Of a DNA stretch of 64,000 bases, positions 33,937 to 42,188 are shown piece after piece. The notes under the pieces were generated by a model. It made no database searches. It had not been told where the DNA came from and saw only the letters and a program-made list of their open reading frames with translations. Made by a program: the position numbers and the translations under genes. The stretch comes from Brevundimonas sp. Leaf363 (lineage in GTDB: Bacteria; Pseudomonadota; Alphaproteobacteria; Caulobacterales; Caulobacteraceae): NCBI RefSeq assembly GCF_001424025.1, contig NZ_LMPZ01000001.1, positions 63,074-127,073 on the forward strand, in the 5' to 3' direction. Numbering within the stretch: the first letter of the stretch is position 1; every line of letters starts with the position of its first letter.

Positions 33937-34725
33937 TCACTCGGCGGGCGGTTTGGGCGCCCGCTTCTTGAGCGACGGCCCCAGATCGACCCAGCCCGGC
34001 TCGAACGGCTGCACCTCGCCCGCCGCGACCCGCGTCTCCAGCCCCTTCAGGAAGGCGGCCGGCTTGTTGAAGGGCAGGTCGCCCAGGTCGGCGAGGTTAT
34101 AGCGCCACCACTGCGAGGCCTTCAGACGCTCGATCATCGGTTCGCCGAACCGATACCGGATCAGGCGGGCCGGCACCCCGCCGACCATGGCGTAGGCCGG
34201 AACATCCTTGGTCACCACCGCCCCGGCGGCGACGATGGCGCCGTCGCCGATGGTCACGCCGCCCCGGATCAGCACATCCTGGCCGATCCAGACATCGTTG
34301 CCGATCGTCACACCCTTGGCTTTGGCGCTGAAGTGCGGGTGCTTCATCGTCTTGCCGAACGCCTTCTCGGCGAAGGCGGCGGAATAGGGCCGGTAGGCCA
34401 TCACGCTGGTGGAGATCCAGTCGGTCGGGTGCGAGGCGCCCATGACCGACACACCGTCCGCGATGCTGCAGTACCGGCCGATGGTGACCGGCCCCGACAG
34501 GCCGATGGACCGGCAGTAGGAAAACGCGCCCATCGACAGGAAGCCTCTGGGCGGCATGGTCGAATATCGCTCGGTGCGGACCGGTGCGCGCAGCACCACA
34601 TCCTCATCCCGCCCGTAGGCGCGGGCGATCTTGTAGGGGTGCTTCAGGAAGATATTGTTCTTGCGAAAGAACTTTTCGATGTCGACCGTGAACGGCACGG
34701 TCAGCGGATAGGCTGGATCGCTCAC
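33937..34725 (-). CDS. CatB-like hexapeptide-repeat O-acetyltransferase
   Basis: 262 aa from a GTG at 34725, which overlaps the TGA of the upstream gene (GTGA). Left-handed beta-helix repeats run from [20 protein letters not shown] to [15 protein letters not shown] and [19 protein letters not shown]. The xenobiotic-acetyltransferase loop with HPTDW and a His-rich KHPHF is present. [18 protein letters not shown] is typical of CatB-type acetyltransferases. It likely O-acetylates the glycan made by this locus. Confidence 0.85.
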   Translation of the reverse strand: MSDPAYPLTVPFTVDIEKFFRKNNIFLKHPYKIARAYGRDEDVVLRAPVRTERYSTMPPRGFLSMGAFSYCRSIGLSGPVTIGRYCSIADGVSVMGASHPTDWISTSVMAYRPYSAAFAEKAFGKTMKHPHFSAKAKGVTIGNDVWIGQDVLIRGGVTIGDGAIVAAGAVVTKDVPAYAMVGGVPARLIRYRFGEPMIERLKASQWWRYNLADLGDLPFNKPAAFLKGLETRVAAGEVQPFEPGWVDLGPSLKKRAPKPPAE

Positions 34726-35759
34726 GCCGCCGCCCTCTGCGCCGCGCAGAAGGTCTCGTAGCGCCGGCTCAACGCCTCCGCCGCGCGGGGGTCGAACAGC
34801 CGGTGCGCCGCCTCCAGCACCACGGCCGGGCTCAGCGCCGGCTTCTTCGCCTCGAGCCGCTCGACGATCTCCAGCGCCATGCCCGAAGCGTCGTGCGCCC
34901 GCCGGGTCTCCTTGAACCACTGGCTCTTCTGTTCGAGGTTCAGCATGTTCTCGACGTAGTACCGACCGCACGCGCTGGCCAGCGCCCTCGCCGCCTCGAC
35001 CTCGCCGCGCCGGGCGTGGATGTCGGTGCGCAGCAGCATCGAACAACACCCGTTGAAGACCACCCGCCCGAACGGGCTCTGATGGGTGCGCAGATGGGCG
35101 ATGTAGTCGTCCAGCGCGGTTACCACCTCGTCGAACCGGCCGAGAGACAGCAGCACCTGCCACAGGGCCATGTACATGGACGCGGTCTGGTGCACCCCGT
35201 CGGTGCGCAGCAACCCGGTCGCCGGCACGCCCTCCATCCGGTCGATCTGGCGGCGCAGCGCACCGGCCGCCTCTTCCATCAGGCCGGCATCCGCCAGATC
35301 GATGGCGGCATAGCCCTGGACCACCGCCGCGATGGCGCGGTCGGCCTCGTCCAGCGGATAGTGGGCGGTGACCTGCCGGGCCGAGAACTGCAGGGTCTCG
35401 CGATCGGGCAGCCGCCCTTTCCGCTTGTACCAGGCGGCCTCGAACTCCGCGCGCGTGGAGGGAAACAAGCGCACCAGCTGCCACTCCGGCCCCCGCTTCA
35501 GGCCCTTGCCGGAGGCCTCGGGCTTGATTCCCGCGAACGGCTCCAGCGCGGCTGTGTCAGGCAGGCGCGCCCGGCCCTCCCCCGGCTCGCCGTCGAAGGC
35601 GAAGTCGGTGGGCCAGGTCAGCACACGTTCGGCGATCCGCTTGCCGCCCCGGAACACGGCGAAGACCACCGGCGAGGGCGCCGCGGTGGGGTCACCCTTC
35701 AGCGTCACCTCCGGCGCGCCCTTCCGGATCACGCCGCGGACGGCCGTCAGCGCGATCAC
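34722..35759 (-). CDS. Unrecognised glycan-locus family protein, member A
   Basis: 345 aa from a GTG at 35759, coupled to the SGNH gene stop (GTGA). A longer open frame upstream is only the shadow of the SGNH gene. A beta-rich N-domain has [11 protein letters not shown] and WPTDFAF (residues 49-55). A helical C-domain (from about 115) has [59 protein letters not shown] and WFKE. All of these recur in order in the protein at 37749-38885. The TPR-like helical repeats suggest protein or glycan handling, but the function is unknown. Confidence 0.8.
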   Translation of the reverse strand: MIALTAVRGVIRKGAPEVTLKGDPTAAPSPVVFAVFRGGKRIAERVLTWPTDFAFDGEPGEGRARLPDTAALEPFAGIKPEASGKGLKRGPEWQLVRLFPSTRAEFEAAWYKRKGRLPDRETLQFSARQVTAHYPLDEADRAIAAVVQGYAAIDLADAGLMEEAAGALRRQIDRMEGVPATGLLRTDGVHQTASMYMALWQVLLSLGRFDEVVTALDDYIAHLRTHQSPFGRVVFNGCCSMLLRTDIHARRGEVEAARALASACGRYYVENMLNLEQKSQWFKETRRAHDASGMALEIVERLEAKKPALSPAVVLEAAHRLFDPRAAEALSRRYETFCAAQRAAA

Positions 35760-36637
35760 GTCGTCTTGCGCGCGCGGGGCCGTGTCGCCTTGGCCAGCAC
35801 GCCGGCCTGTTCCAGCATGCGTGGCAGCTGGATGCGGCCGTAGGCCTCGTTGGCGTGGTGGTGGTCGCGCGCGCGGTCGCGCTTCCACAGCTCGCGGCGC
35901 AGGAAGCCCTGGTCCAGGGCATGAGTGTCGTCCTCGCTGGCCTCCTTGGGCGCCCGGATCACCGGCACGTCCAGATCGGCCAGCGCCTCGAACAGGGCGC
36001 CGCGGCACAGGCGGGTGATCTCGAGCACCCCCGCCTCGCCGATGTATTCGACGGCCGGATCGTCGCGGCGCACCTGCGGCGCCTCCACGGCGGCCACCTT
36101 CACGCCCATGGCTTTCAGCGCCGCGAAGAAGTCGATGACGTGTTTGAAGTAGTCCAGCGAGACCTGCGTCATCGTCGCATCGCTCAGCGGCTGGGTCGTC
36201 TTCAGGCTGGTCCGCCACGGCCGGAACGCCTTCCAGATCGGCGCCCGCAGAAAGACCGTCGTGCCGCCCAGCGACAGCAGATAGACGTGCGGGTCGTTCG
36301 GCACGATGGCGGTCCGGCCGATCAGCGCCGTCATCGTCTCGCGCGCGCCCTCGTGAGTGAAGGCGACGCCCCCGTCCTCCGGCACGTAGAACGGCCGCAG
36401 CGAGGTGTTGAACGGAAACAGCTTGGCGATCCCCAGGCCGCCGGCCGGCGAGGCATAGGCCGACGGTTCGCTGGTATAGGCTTCGGCGTAGGCCAGGGTG
36501 TGCGAGTCGCCGATGATGACGACCTTGCCCCGCTCGACAGGCTTGCGCGCGGCGGCGGGCTTGGCGGCCGCCTTCGCCGGCGACGTCCTGGCCGGCGCCT
36601 TCTTGGCCGCCGGCGTCTTCGCGGGCGCCCTGGTCAT
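35756..36637 (-). CDS. SGNH-hydrolase-like protein with Lys/Ala-rich N-terminal tail
   Basis: 293 aa, starting at the ATG at 36637 that overlaps the GSCFA gene stop (ATGA). Residues 1-36 are a low-complexity Ala/Lys/Pro tail (KKAPARTSPAKAAAKPAAAR) like a histone-H1 tail. KVVIIGDSHTLAYAEAY resembles block I of SGNH hydrolases (GDSx). LLSLGGTT could be block II and DHHHANEAYG the terminal Asp-x-x-His region. It may be an esterase or acetyltransferase on the glycan. The assignment to SGNH is by motif only. Confidence 0.68.
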   Translation of the reverse strand: MTRAPAKTPAAKKAPARTSPAKAAAKPAAARKPVERGKVVIIGDSHTLAYAEAYTSEPSAYASPAGGLGIAKLFPFNTSLRPFYVPEDGGVAFTHEGARETMTALIGRTAIVPNDPHVYLLSLGGTTVFLRAPIWKAFRPWRTSLKTTQPLSDATMTQVSLDYFKHVIDFFAALKAMGVKVAAVEAPQVRRDDPAVEYIGEAGVLEITRLCRGALFEALADLDVPVIRAPKEASEDDTHALDQGFLRRELWKRDRARDHHHANEAYGRIQLPRMLEQAGVLAKATRPRARKTT

Positions 36638-37698
36638 GCGACCACCGGATCCAGCTTGGCCTCGTCGCAGATGACTTCCATCTCCTTGGCCTCGGCGGTT
36701 TCGTATTCGGCCGATCCGGCCATCTCCAGCTTGGGCGACGGCGGACCCCTGAAGTCCCCGTGCGCCTCGAAGAAGCAGCGCATCACATTGGCCACGCCGT
36801 CCATCGAGACCTCGCGCATGCCGCTTTCGTAATGGGCGCCCCGGCTCATCGGCGCGGTGATGATCTCATAGCTGGGGAAGTAGTCGACGTAGTCGTGTCG
36901 CGCCCGAAGCTCGCCCGCGACGGCCCGCAGCACGCTCTTGGAATAGGTGGTCGAGACCGCGACGTGCTGGTCCTCGGCCGTGGCCGCCAGCGGCACCGGC
37001 GACACCGTCAGCAGGAATTTGAGGTTCGGATTGTGCTTGCGCATCCAGGCCATGGTCGCCTCCATGTCCTCCAGGATCTCGCCGAAGCTCAGGTTCTTGA
37101 AGACGTGGCGTTCGGGATCGAACTCGCCCGCCACCGTACCCGGACAGGTCGGATAGGCGGCGCCGTCCACCCTATCCATCCACATCTCGGTCAGGCCCAG
37201 GGTGAAGACCATCACGTCGGACTTCTTCACCATCTTGCGCACGGCGCGGAAATGGCTGTCGCGCACGGTCCGCAACTCCTCGGCCGACCCGAAGCCGTTG
37301 GGCTCGATCGACGGGCGGAAGGGATCGTAGAAGCGGCCGTCCTTTTCCCAGATGTCCTGGCTCGGCTTGAACCGGCCGGTCGCCCGACGGCACATCTGAT
37401 AGAATTGGCGCGAGGTGTAGATGTTGCCGTAGCGGCCCGAGAACAGGCCGTAGCCATAGGTCTTCAGGTCCAGCCGGGGCACCGGCGACGGCTCGAAGTC
37501 CTGGTAGTTGTATTTCCGGGCGCGCAGCTCACGCCCGATGTTCTGGGCGAAACAGCTGCCGGCGGTGGAGATGCGCGTCTTCCGGGTGATCGGGAAGCGC
37601 GGGATGTAGAGGTTCTTGTAGGTCCCTTCGGACCAGCCCTCGACGCCGCGACGCCAGAACTGGCGGTCCGGCATGGATTTGTATGGATTGTCCGCCAT
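36634..37698 (-). CDS. GSCFA-domain protein
   Basis: 354 aa from the ATG at 37698; a GTG three codons earlier is possible. STAGSCFAQNIGRELRARKY carries the family's eponymous GSCFA motif. It is followed by TYGYGLFSGRYGNIYTSRQF, VFTLGLTEMWMD and LLTVSPVPLAAT, the usual order of conserved blocks. GSCFA proteins are SGNH-related and linked to surface polysaccharide loci. A hydrolase or acyltransferase role is likely but unproven. It lies 50 bp after member B and is coupled to the SGNH gene. Confidence 0.88.
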   Translation of the reverse strand: MADNPYKSMPDRQFWRRGVEGWSEGTYKNLYIPRFPITRKTRISTAGSCFAQNIGRELRARKYNYQDFEPSPVPRLDLKTYGYGLFSGRYGNIYTSRQFYQMCRRATGRFKPSQDIWEKDGRFYDPFRPSIEPNGFGSAEELRTVRDSHFRAVRKMVKKSDVMVFTLGLTEMWMDRVDGAAYPTCPGTVAGEFDPERHVFKNLSFGEILEDMEATMAWMRKHNPNLKFLLTVSPVPLAATAEDQHVAVSTTYSKSVLRAVAGELRARHDYVDYFPSYEIITAPMSRGAHYESGMREVSMDGVANVMRCFFEAHGDFRGPPSPKLEMAGSAEYETAEAKEMEVICDEAKLDPVVA

Positions 37699-37748
37699 GC
37701 GCGACACGTCTCCCCGCCTCTGGGCTTAGGTTCGCCCAGGCGATCTTG

Positions 37749-38885
37749 TCAATCAACCGACGCGGGTTCCGCCGCCGTCTCGGCGCCGGCGTCCGTCGCG
37801 GCTTTCCGGGATTTCCGTACGCCCCGGCAGAACCGGCTGAACTGCGTATCCAGCACCGCCACCGCCGGCGGATAGTTCACCCGGTTGGCCGCCTGGATCA
37901 CGGTGGTGGAGCCCAGCGGCTTCAGCCCGTCGTGCAGCCGCTCCATCATCTGCAGGCCCAGCGCCACGCAATCCAGGGAGTGGGTGTTCTCCTTGAACCA
38001 GATCGCCTTGCGCGGCAGGCGCGGCAGGTGCTTGCAGTAGAACTCGGCGTTGAAGTTCACCAGCGCGCGCGCCTCTTCGACCTCGCCCTGGATGAAGTGC
38101 AGATAGGCGCGCACGAAGATGGTCGAGCAGCCGTTCAGGATGATGCCCGGGAAGGGCATGTCGACCGACTTCAGATACGCGACCGTCTGGTCCAGCGTCT
38201 CCATGAAGCCGCGCGCATTGCCGGCCGACAGATACAGCTGCCACAGGGTGAAGCTCATCGAGACGGTCAGATGCTCGCGGTCCGTACGCGGATCGCCCGT
38301 CAGCTCCATCTTCGGCGCCGCCTTGATCTCGGCGGCCAGATGCCGGGCGGCGGCCTTCTGGGCGTTCAGATCGCCCAGGTCCATGGCGCGGTAGCCCTGG
38401 ATCACGGCCGCCACGCTGCGGTGCGACTGGTTCTTGGTGTAGTGCTCCAGGATCTGGTTGGTCGCGAACAGCTGCGTCTCGCGGTCCTGCGTCCGGTTCC
38501 GCCGCCGGAAGAAGTGGCGCACGAACTCCTTCTGCGAGGCGGCGTACATCCGCGTCAGCACCCAGCCCCGACCCGTCGGCACCGGCTCGCCGCCCAGCTC
38601 GGGCTGGATGGCGCTGATCGGCTTGAACGAGGAGAAGGCGTCCAGGGTCGAGACGCCCTCGTCCGGCTGCTTCTCGTTCCTGAAGGCGAAGTCGGTCGGC
38701 CACATCAGCGAGATGACGCCGGCCTTGGCCTTGCCCCTGAACAGAACGAAGCGGATTTCGGTCTCGGGGACGTCGCGCGGCCCCTGGATCGCCACCTGCG
38801 GGCGGCCGCGGCGGACCCAGCCGAAGGGCGCGGTGAACGGATGGCTCACCACGACAGGTGCGGGCTTGGCTTTTTCGGCGGGCAT
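37749..38885 (-). CDS. Unrecognised glycan-locus family protein, member B
   Basis: 378 aa from the ATG at 38885, 13 bp after the NeuA-like gene. The beta-rich N-domain ends in LMWPTDFAF (residues 60-68). The helical C-domain shows RTQDRETQLFATNQI, SVAAVIQGYRAMDL, TLWQLYLSAG, NGCSTIFVR, IQGEVEEARAL and WFKE. The order and spacing match the 345-aa protein at 34722-35759, and the core also matches the 807-aa protein at 29105-31528. No signal peptide. The function is unknown; context points to assembly or transfer of the ulosonic-acid glycan. Confidence 0.8.
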   Translation of the reverse strand: MPAEKAKPAPVVVSHPFTAPFGWVRRGRPQVAIQGPRDVPETEIRFVLFRGKAKAGVISLMWPTDFAFRNEKQPDEGVSTLDAFSSFKPISAIQPELGGEPVPTGRGWVLTRMYAASQKEFVRHFFRRRNRTQDRETQLFATNQILEHYTKNQSHRSVAAVIQGYRAMDLGDLNAQKAAARHLAAEIKAAPKMELTGDPRTDREHLTVSMSFTLWQLYLSAGNARGFMETLDQTVAYLKSVDMPFPGIILNGCSTIFVRAYLHFIQGEVEEARALVNFNAEFYCKHLPRLPRKAIWFKENTHSLDCVALGLQMMERLHDGLKPLGSTTVIQAANRVNYPPAVAVLDTQFSRFCRGVRKSRKAATDAGAETAAEPASVD

Positions 38886-38898
38886 CGGGACGGGGGTC

Positions 38899-39663
38899 TC
38901 AGTCTGCCTGGGCGGCGAAGGCGGGCCGGGTGAAGTCAGGCCGGGGCACATGATGCGCCTCCAGCCAGCGGGCGGTGCTTTCCAGGTCTTCCAGCGAGTG
39001 GACGTCCAGGCAGCCTTCGGTCTCGTAGACGCCGATGGTGGACCCCATGCACGGCCACGGCGGCTGACCGTTCATGTCGAACACGGCCGATCGCCCGCGC
39101 AGCACCCAGAACGAGTGGTCGAAGAAGACCGCCGTCGGCAGGTCCTGGCGGTTGGCGCTGGCGGGGCCGTCGCCGGTGGCGAAGTTGACCAGCGACCCAT
39201 CGGGCAGCAACCGCTTGGCCCGCATCGGGTGGTATTCGGGGTTCTGGTGGCTGGGCACCACCGACGACAGGTGCGGATGGGCCAGCAGCTTGTCGATGCA
39301 GGCGTCGATGACGTCCTCGGTGATCATGCCGACGTTGGCGTGCTGGACCACCAGCACGTCGACCGCACCATCCTTCTCGATGATGTCCAGCGCATGCCGC
39401 ACCGCGTCGCAGCTCTGGGCCGTCGCGCTGGCCAGTTCAGGCGGGCGCACGATGGGCTGATAGCCGGCCTCGCCCGCCGCGCTCAGGATCTTGTCGTCGT
39501 CGCTGGAGACGTAGAAGCGGCTGACATAGCGGCTGCGCCGCGCCGCCGCCGCCGTCCAGTGCAGCAGGGGATGGCCCAGCACCGGCAGGATGTTCTTGTC
39601 CGGCAGCGAGCTTCCGCCCCGGCCGATCATCAGCGCCGCGACCACCGTCATCGGGCGATCCAT
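38899..39663 (-). CDS. NeuA-like CMP-sugar (acylneuraminate) cytidylyltransferase
   Basis: 254 aa; a second ATG four codons in (39651) is an equally good start. IGRGGSSLPDKNILPVLGHP corresponds to the CTP-binding loop of CMP-sialic acid synthetases (RxGSKxxPxKN), and YVSSDDDKIL follows as usual. HANVGMITEDVIDACIDKL matches the substrate region. It would activate the acid made by the NeuB-type protein encoded just upstream. The Lys after the glycine loop is replaced by Leu-Pro, so activity needs testing. Confidence 0.82.
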   Translation of the reverse strand: MDRPMTVVAALMIGRGGSSLPDKNILPVLGHPLLHWTAAAARRSRYVSRFYVSSDDDKILSAAGEAGYQPIVRPPELASATAQSCDAVRHALDIIEKDGAVDVLVVQHANVGMITEDVIDACIDKLLAHPHLSSVVPSHQNPEYHPMRAKRLLPDGSLVNFATGDGPASANRQDLPTAVFFDHSFWVLRGRSAVFDMNGQPPWPCMGSTIGVYETEGCLDVHSLEDLESTARWLEAHHVPRPDFTRPAFAAQAD

Positions 39664-39814
39664 CGGGAAGCCGTCAACCGGGCGGCAGGGCTGAAAAGCG
39701 GGGCTCGGGTCGTCATCGTGACTTCACGCCGGTGGGTTGGCCGACCTTGATAGGGCCGAAGCGGCGCGGCGGCGAGTGGTTTTGATCACCCGGCCCGCCG
39801 CCCCGCGCCGAGGC

Positions 39815-41365
39815 TCAGGACGCGTTGGCCTTGGGGCGGAAATACTTGTGGTGCTCGCTCTCGTTGACCTTCTTCTCGGCCGAACCCAGCACCACCTCCG
39901 CTTCGCGGATCTTGTCGACGTATTCCTTGAAGGCCGGCGTGGTCAGGTCGACCGCCACGGCGTCGAAGTGGGCCCATTCGGTGTTGCCCAGCTTGACGTG
40001 CTTCTCGATCATCCGCGCGCCGGCGGCGGCCGCCAGGGCCGAGCCGAACCAGCCGAAGTCGTGGCTCGAGAAGGCCGGAACGACCTTCGGATATTTCAGC
40101 GACAGCTCGTGATAGTGGCGCACCACCGCGACGTGGCAGTCGTGCTGCGGCGTCGGATAGGCCGAGTTGGCCTGCATCAGATACAGCGTCTCCATCTGGG
40201 TGAAGTTCTCCAGCACCCAGGTCTCGAACGTGGTGTCCGTCATCCCGGTCGAGAGCACCACGCCGCCCCGGTAGTTGTCGGCGACGTATTTCAGATAGTC
40301 GGTGTGCTCCGAGATCGTCGACGGCAGCTTCACGATCTTCGGATCGAACTGCAGCATGAACTCGAACGACTTCTGGTCCAGGATCGAGGCGAACCAGTCG
40401 ACGCCCAGCTCCTTGCACAGCGCATCCACGAACTCGAAGTCGTCGCGGGTCAGCTCCAGCGCATGGCGGTATTCCCCGAACGTCTTGCCATACGGCGACA
40501 CATAGGGGCTGGCCATCTGTTCGGCGGAATAGAAACTATCCGGGTCGCGCTTCTGCAGCTTGACGTGGTCGGCGCCGGCGGCCGCGGCGGCGCGGATCAT
40601 GCGCTCCAGCCGGTGGCGGTCGCCGAAGTGGTTGGTGGTCAGCTCAGCCGTCACGGTGACGGCGTGCGCCCCGTGGGCGCGGCGCGCCTCGGCCGGCATG
40701 AAGCGGGCGTTCAGCTCCTCGGCCGACATGCCCGAGAAGTTGCGGCCGCCGACGTGCACGACCTCCAGCTCGGAGTTCTTCAGAACATAGAGGGCGTTGA
40801 GGAAGAAATGCTCCTGGGCCGCGATCTTGGCCGCGCGGTCCTGGGCCGTCGCCTCGTCATAGTCCGAGGTGATGGCCGAGGCGTAGCCGAGCGAGGTCTG
40901 GAAGTCGAAGCCGACCATATAGACGGTCTGCGGCCGGCCGCGGCGTTCTGCGGCCATGCGGGCGACCTTCAGGGCCGACAGGAACTGCACCTCTTCCAGG
41001 ACGAACTCGCCCGACTGGAAGCGCTGCATCATCAGGTCCGAGCTTTCCTGGCTCAGCGGCATGTACGGCGCCTTGACCACGTCGCCGCGCACGGGGCGGA
41101 AATCGGTCGAGGTGATGTACAGGCGCGAGCGACCGCCCGAGCCGGCCAGGGCCGTCTTCACCCAGTCCTCGTGGAACAGGGTGATGTCGGCCGGCGCGAT
41201 GCGCTCGGCGTCGTTCAGCGCGATGACGAGGGAGCCGGCGAAGACCTCCGGCCGGACCAGATCAGCCGATGGGCCCTTGCCCAGGATGAAGATCGTATCG
41301 GTGCCGTATGTCGACGCGATGTCGCCGACCCGCTTGGAGATAGTGTCCGTCATAGGGTTTTCCAT
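39815..41365 (-). CDS. Fusion: GxGPS Rossmann-like domain + NeuB-type ulosonate synthase
   Basis: 516 aa (ATG at 41365; a second ATG at 41353). Residues 20-215 form a separate domain with FILGKGPSADLVRPEVF and LVIALNDAERI, reminiscent of DUF115/Maf-type transferases or MptE-like folds. Residues 235-505 are a TIM-barrel synthase: AELTTNHFGDRHR, HVKLQKRDPDSFYS, KLPSTISEH, LSTGMTD, FSSHDFGW and ARMIEKHVKL with the manganese and phosphoenolpyruvate residues of NeuB. There is no C-terminal SAF (antifreeze-like) domain. It condenses phosphoenolpyruvate with a sugar to a 3-deoxy-2-ulosonic acid. The N-domain role is unknown. The start overlaps the IMPase gene by about 100 bp. Confidence 0.85.
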   Translation of the reverse strand: MENPMTDTISKRVGDIASTYGTDTIFILGKGPSADLVRPEVFAGSLVIALNDAERIAPADITLFHEDWVKTALAGSGGRSRLYITSTDFRPVRGDVVKAPYMPLSQESSDLMMQRFQSGEFVLEEVQFLSALKVARMAAERRGRPQTVYMVGFDFQTSLGYASAITSDYDEATAQDRAAKIAAQEHFFLNALYVLKNSELEVVHVGGRNFSGMSAEELNARFMPAEARRAHGAHAVTVTAELTTNHFGDRHRLERMIRAAAAAGADHVKLQKRDPDSFYSAEQMASPYVSPYGKTFGEYRHALELTRDDFEFVDALCKELGVDWFASILDQKSFEFMLQFDPKIVKLPSTISEHTDYLKYVADNYRGGVVLSTGMTDTTFETWVLENFTQMETLYLMQANSAYPTPQHDCHVAVVRHYHELSLKYPKVVPAFSSHDFGWFGSALAAAAGARMIEKHVKLGNTEWAHFDAVAVDLTTPAFKEYVDKIREAEVVLGSAEKKVNESEHHKYFRPKANAS

Positions 41366-42020
41366 CGATCTCGACGTCGCAACGGTTCTCGAGCGCCAGC
41401 ATTACGCCGGCCAGAAGATCCCAGGAGTAGGCCCCCCGGGGATTGACGAAGCGAGCGAGAGCCCCGCGCGCGACGTTATAAAGGTTGTAGACCGCGCATC
41501 CTAGGATGCGGGCCTCGGGATCCGACGGCGGCTGGGCCGCCTTGCCGTCGGCGATCAGCGTGTCCAGCACGCCCAGGGTCTCGTTCTTCAGCGTGGACGA
41601 GACCCCGACGATGCGCGAGCGCAGCAGGGGCGGCGTATCGCCCGTCATCAGGTGACGACCCATCTCGGGCAGCTGCAGCAGGCTGCCGGCGTGGGCGCCG
41701 TCCTTCCACAGGGTCAGGGCCACGCCCCATTCGGGCAGGCCCGAACAGAAGTTCTCGGTGCCGTCGATCGGATCGACCACGGCGATCCAGCCTTCGGGCG
41801 ACTGGTCGTCCGCGTCCTGGAAGGTCTCTTCGCCGATCACCCGCACGCCGGGCAGGCGCGACTTCAGGAAGTCGCCCAGCTCGGTTTCCATCAGGATATC
41901 GGCCTGGGTCACCGGACTGCCGTCCGGCTTCCACGTCACGTCGTAGCGCAGGGCCTGCAGGCGCGGGACAAGGTCCCCCGTCAGCATCATGACGTCGGTC
42001 AGAAGCGGTCGAACGTCCAT
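41262..42020 (-). CDS. Inositol monophosphatase-family phosphatase
   Basis: 252 aa. Metal-binding motifs are VIGEETF, VDPIDGTENFCSG (the family hallmark DPIDGTxNF) and YSWDLLAGVML near the C-terminus. It dephosphorylates a small sugar-phosphate or nucleotide. First in the minus-strand operon and divergent from kdsD, it may take the phosphatase step that KdsC performs in the Kdo pathway; this is inference. Its last 104 bp (92 bp from the second ATG) are also the start of the NeuB fusion gene in another frame. About 50 residues follow the WD motif, somewhat more than usual. Confidence 0.88.
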   Translation of the reverse strand: MDVRPLLTDVMMLTGDLVPRLQALRYDVTWKPDGSPVTQADILMETELGDFLKSRLPGVRVIGEETFQDADDQSPEGWIAVVDPIDGTENFCSGLPEWGVALTLWKDGAHAGSLLQLPEMGRHLMTGDTPPLLRSRIVGVSSTLKNETLGVLDTLIADGKAAQPPSDPEARILGCAVYNLYNVARGALARFVNPRGAYSWDLLAGVMLALENRCDVEIDGKPYDGHYLQAGRRHRVDIRHRYDLHPGQGPIG

Positions 42021-42188
42021 GATCCCCGGATGCCGGCTATGCCGCCCCCCGTGGACGCGCGCGCCTCCTTATCGCCAGTCGCGACGGGCCCGCAAGCGTC
42101 GCCGCCTCGCGGGCGAGCGCCACGCCGCCGATGGGCGCGAGACCGCCGCCATTGTGCAACGGCCTGGGATGGGTCAATTCCCGCTCTC

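Noticed and set aside
39815..42020. Pseudaminic or legionaminic acid flagellin-glycosylation island
   Set aside because: NeuB- and NeuA-like genes are present, but none of the dehydratase, epimerase, aminotransferase or flagellin genes that define those pathways are in the window.
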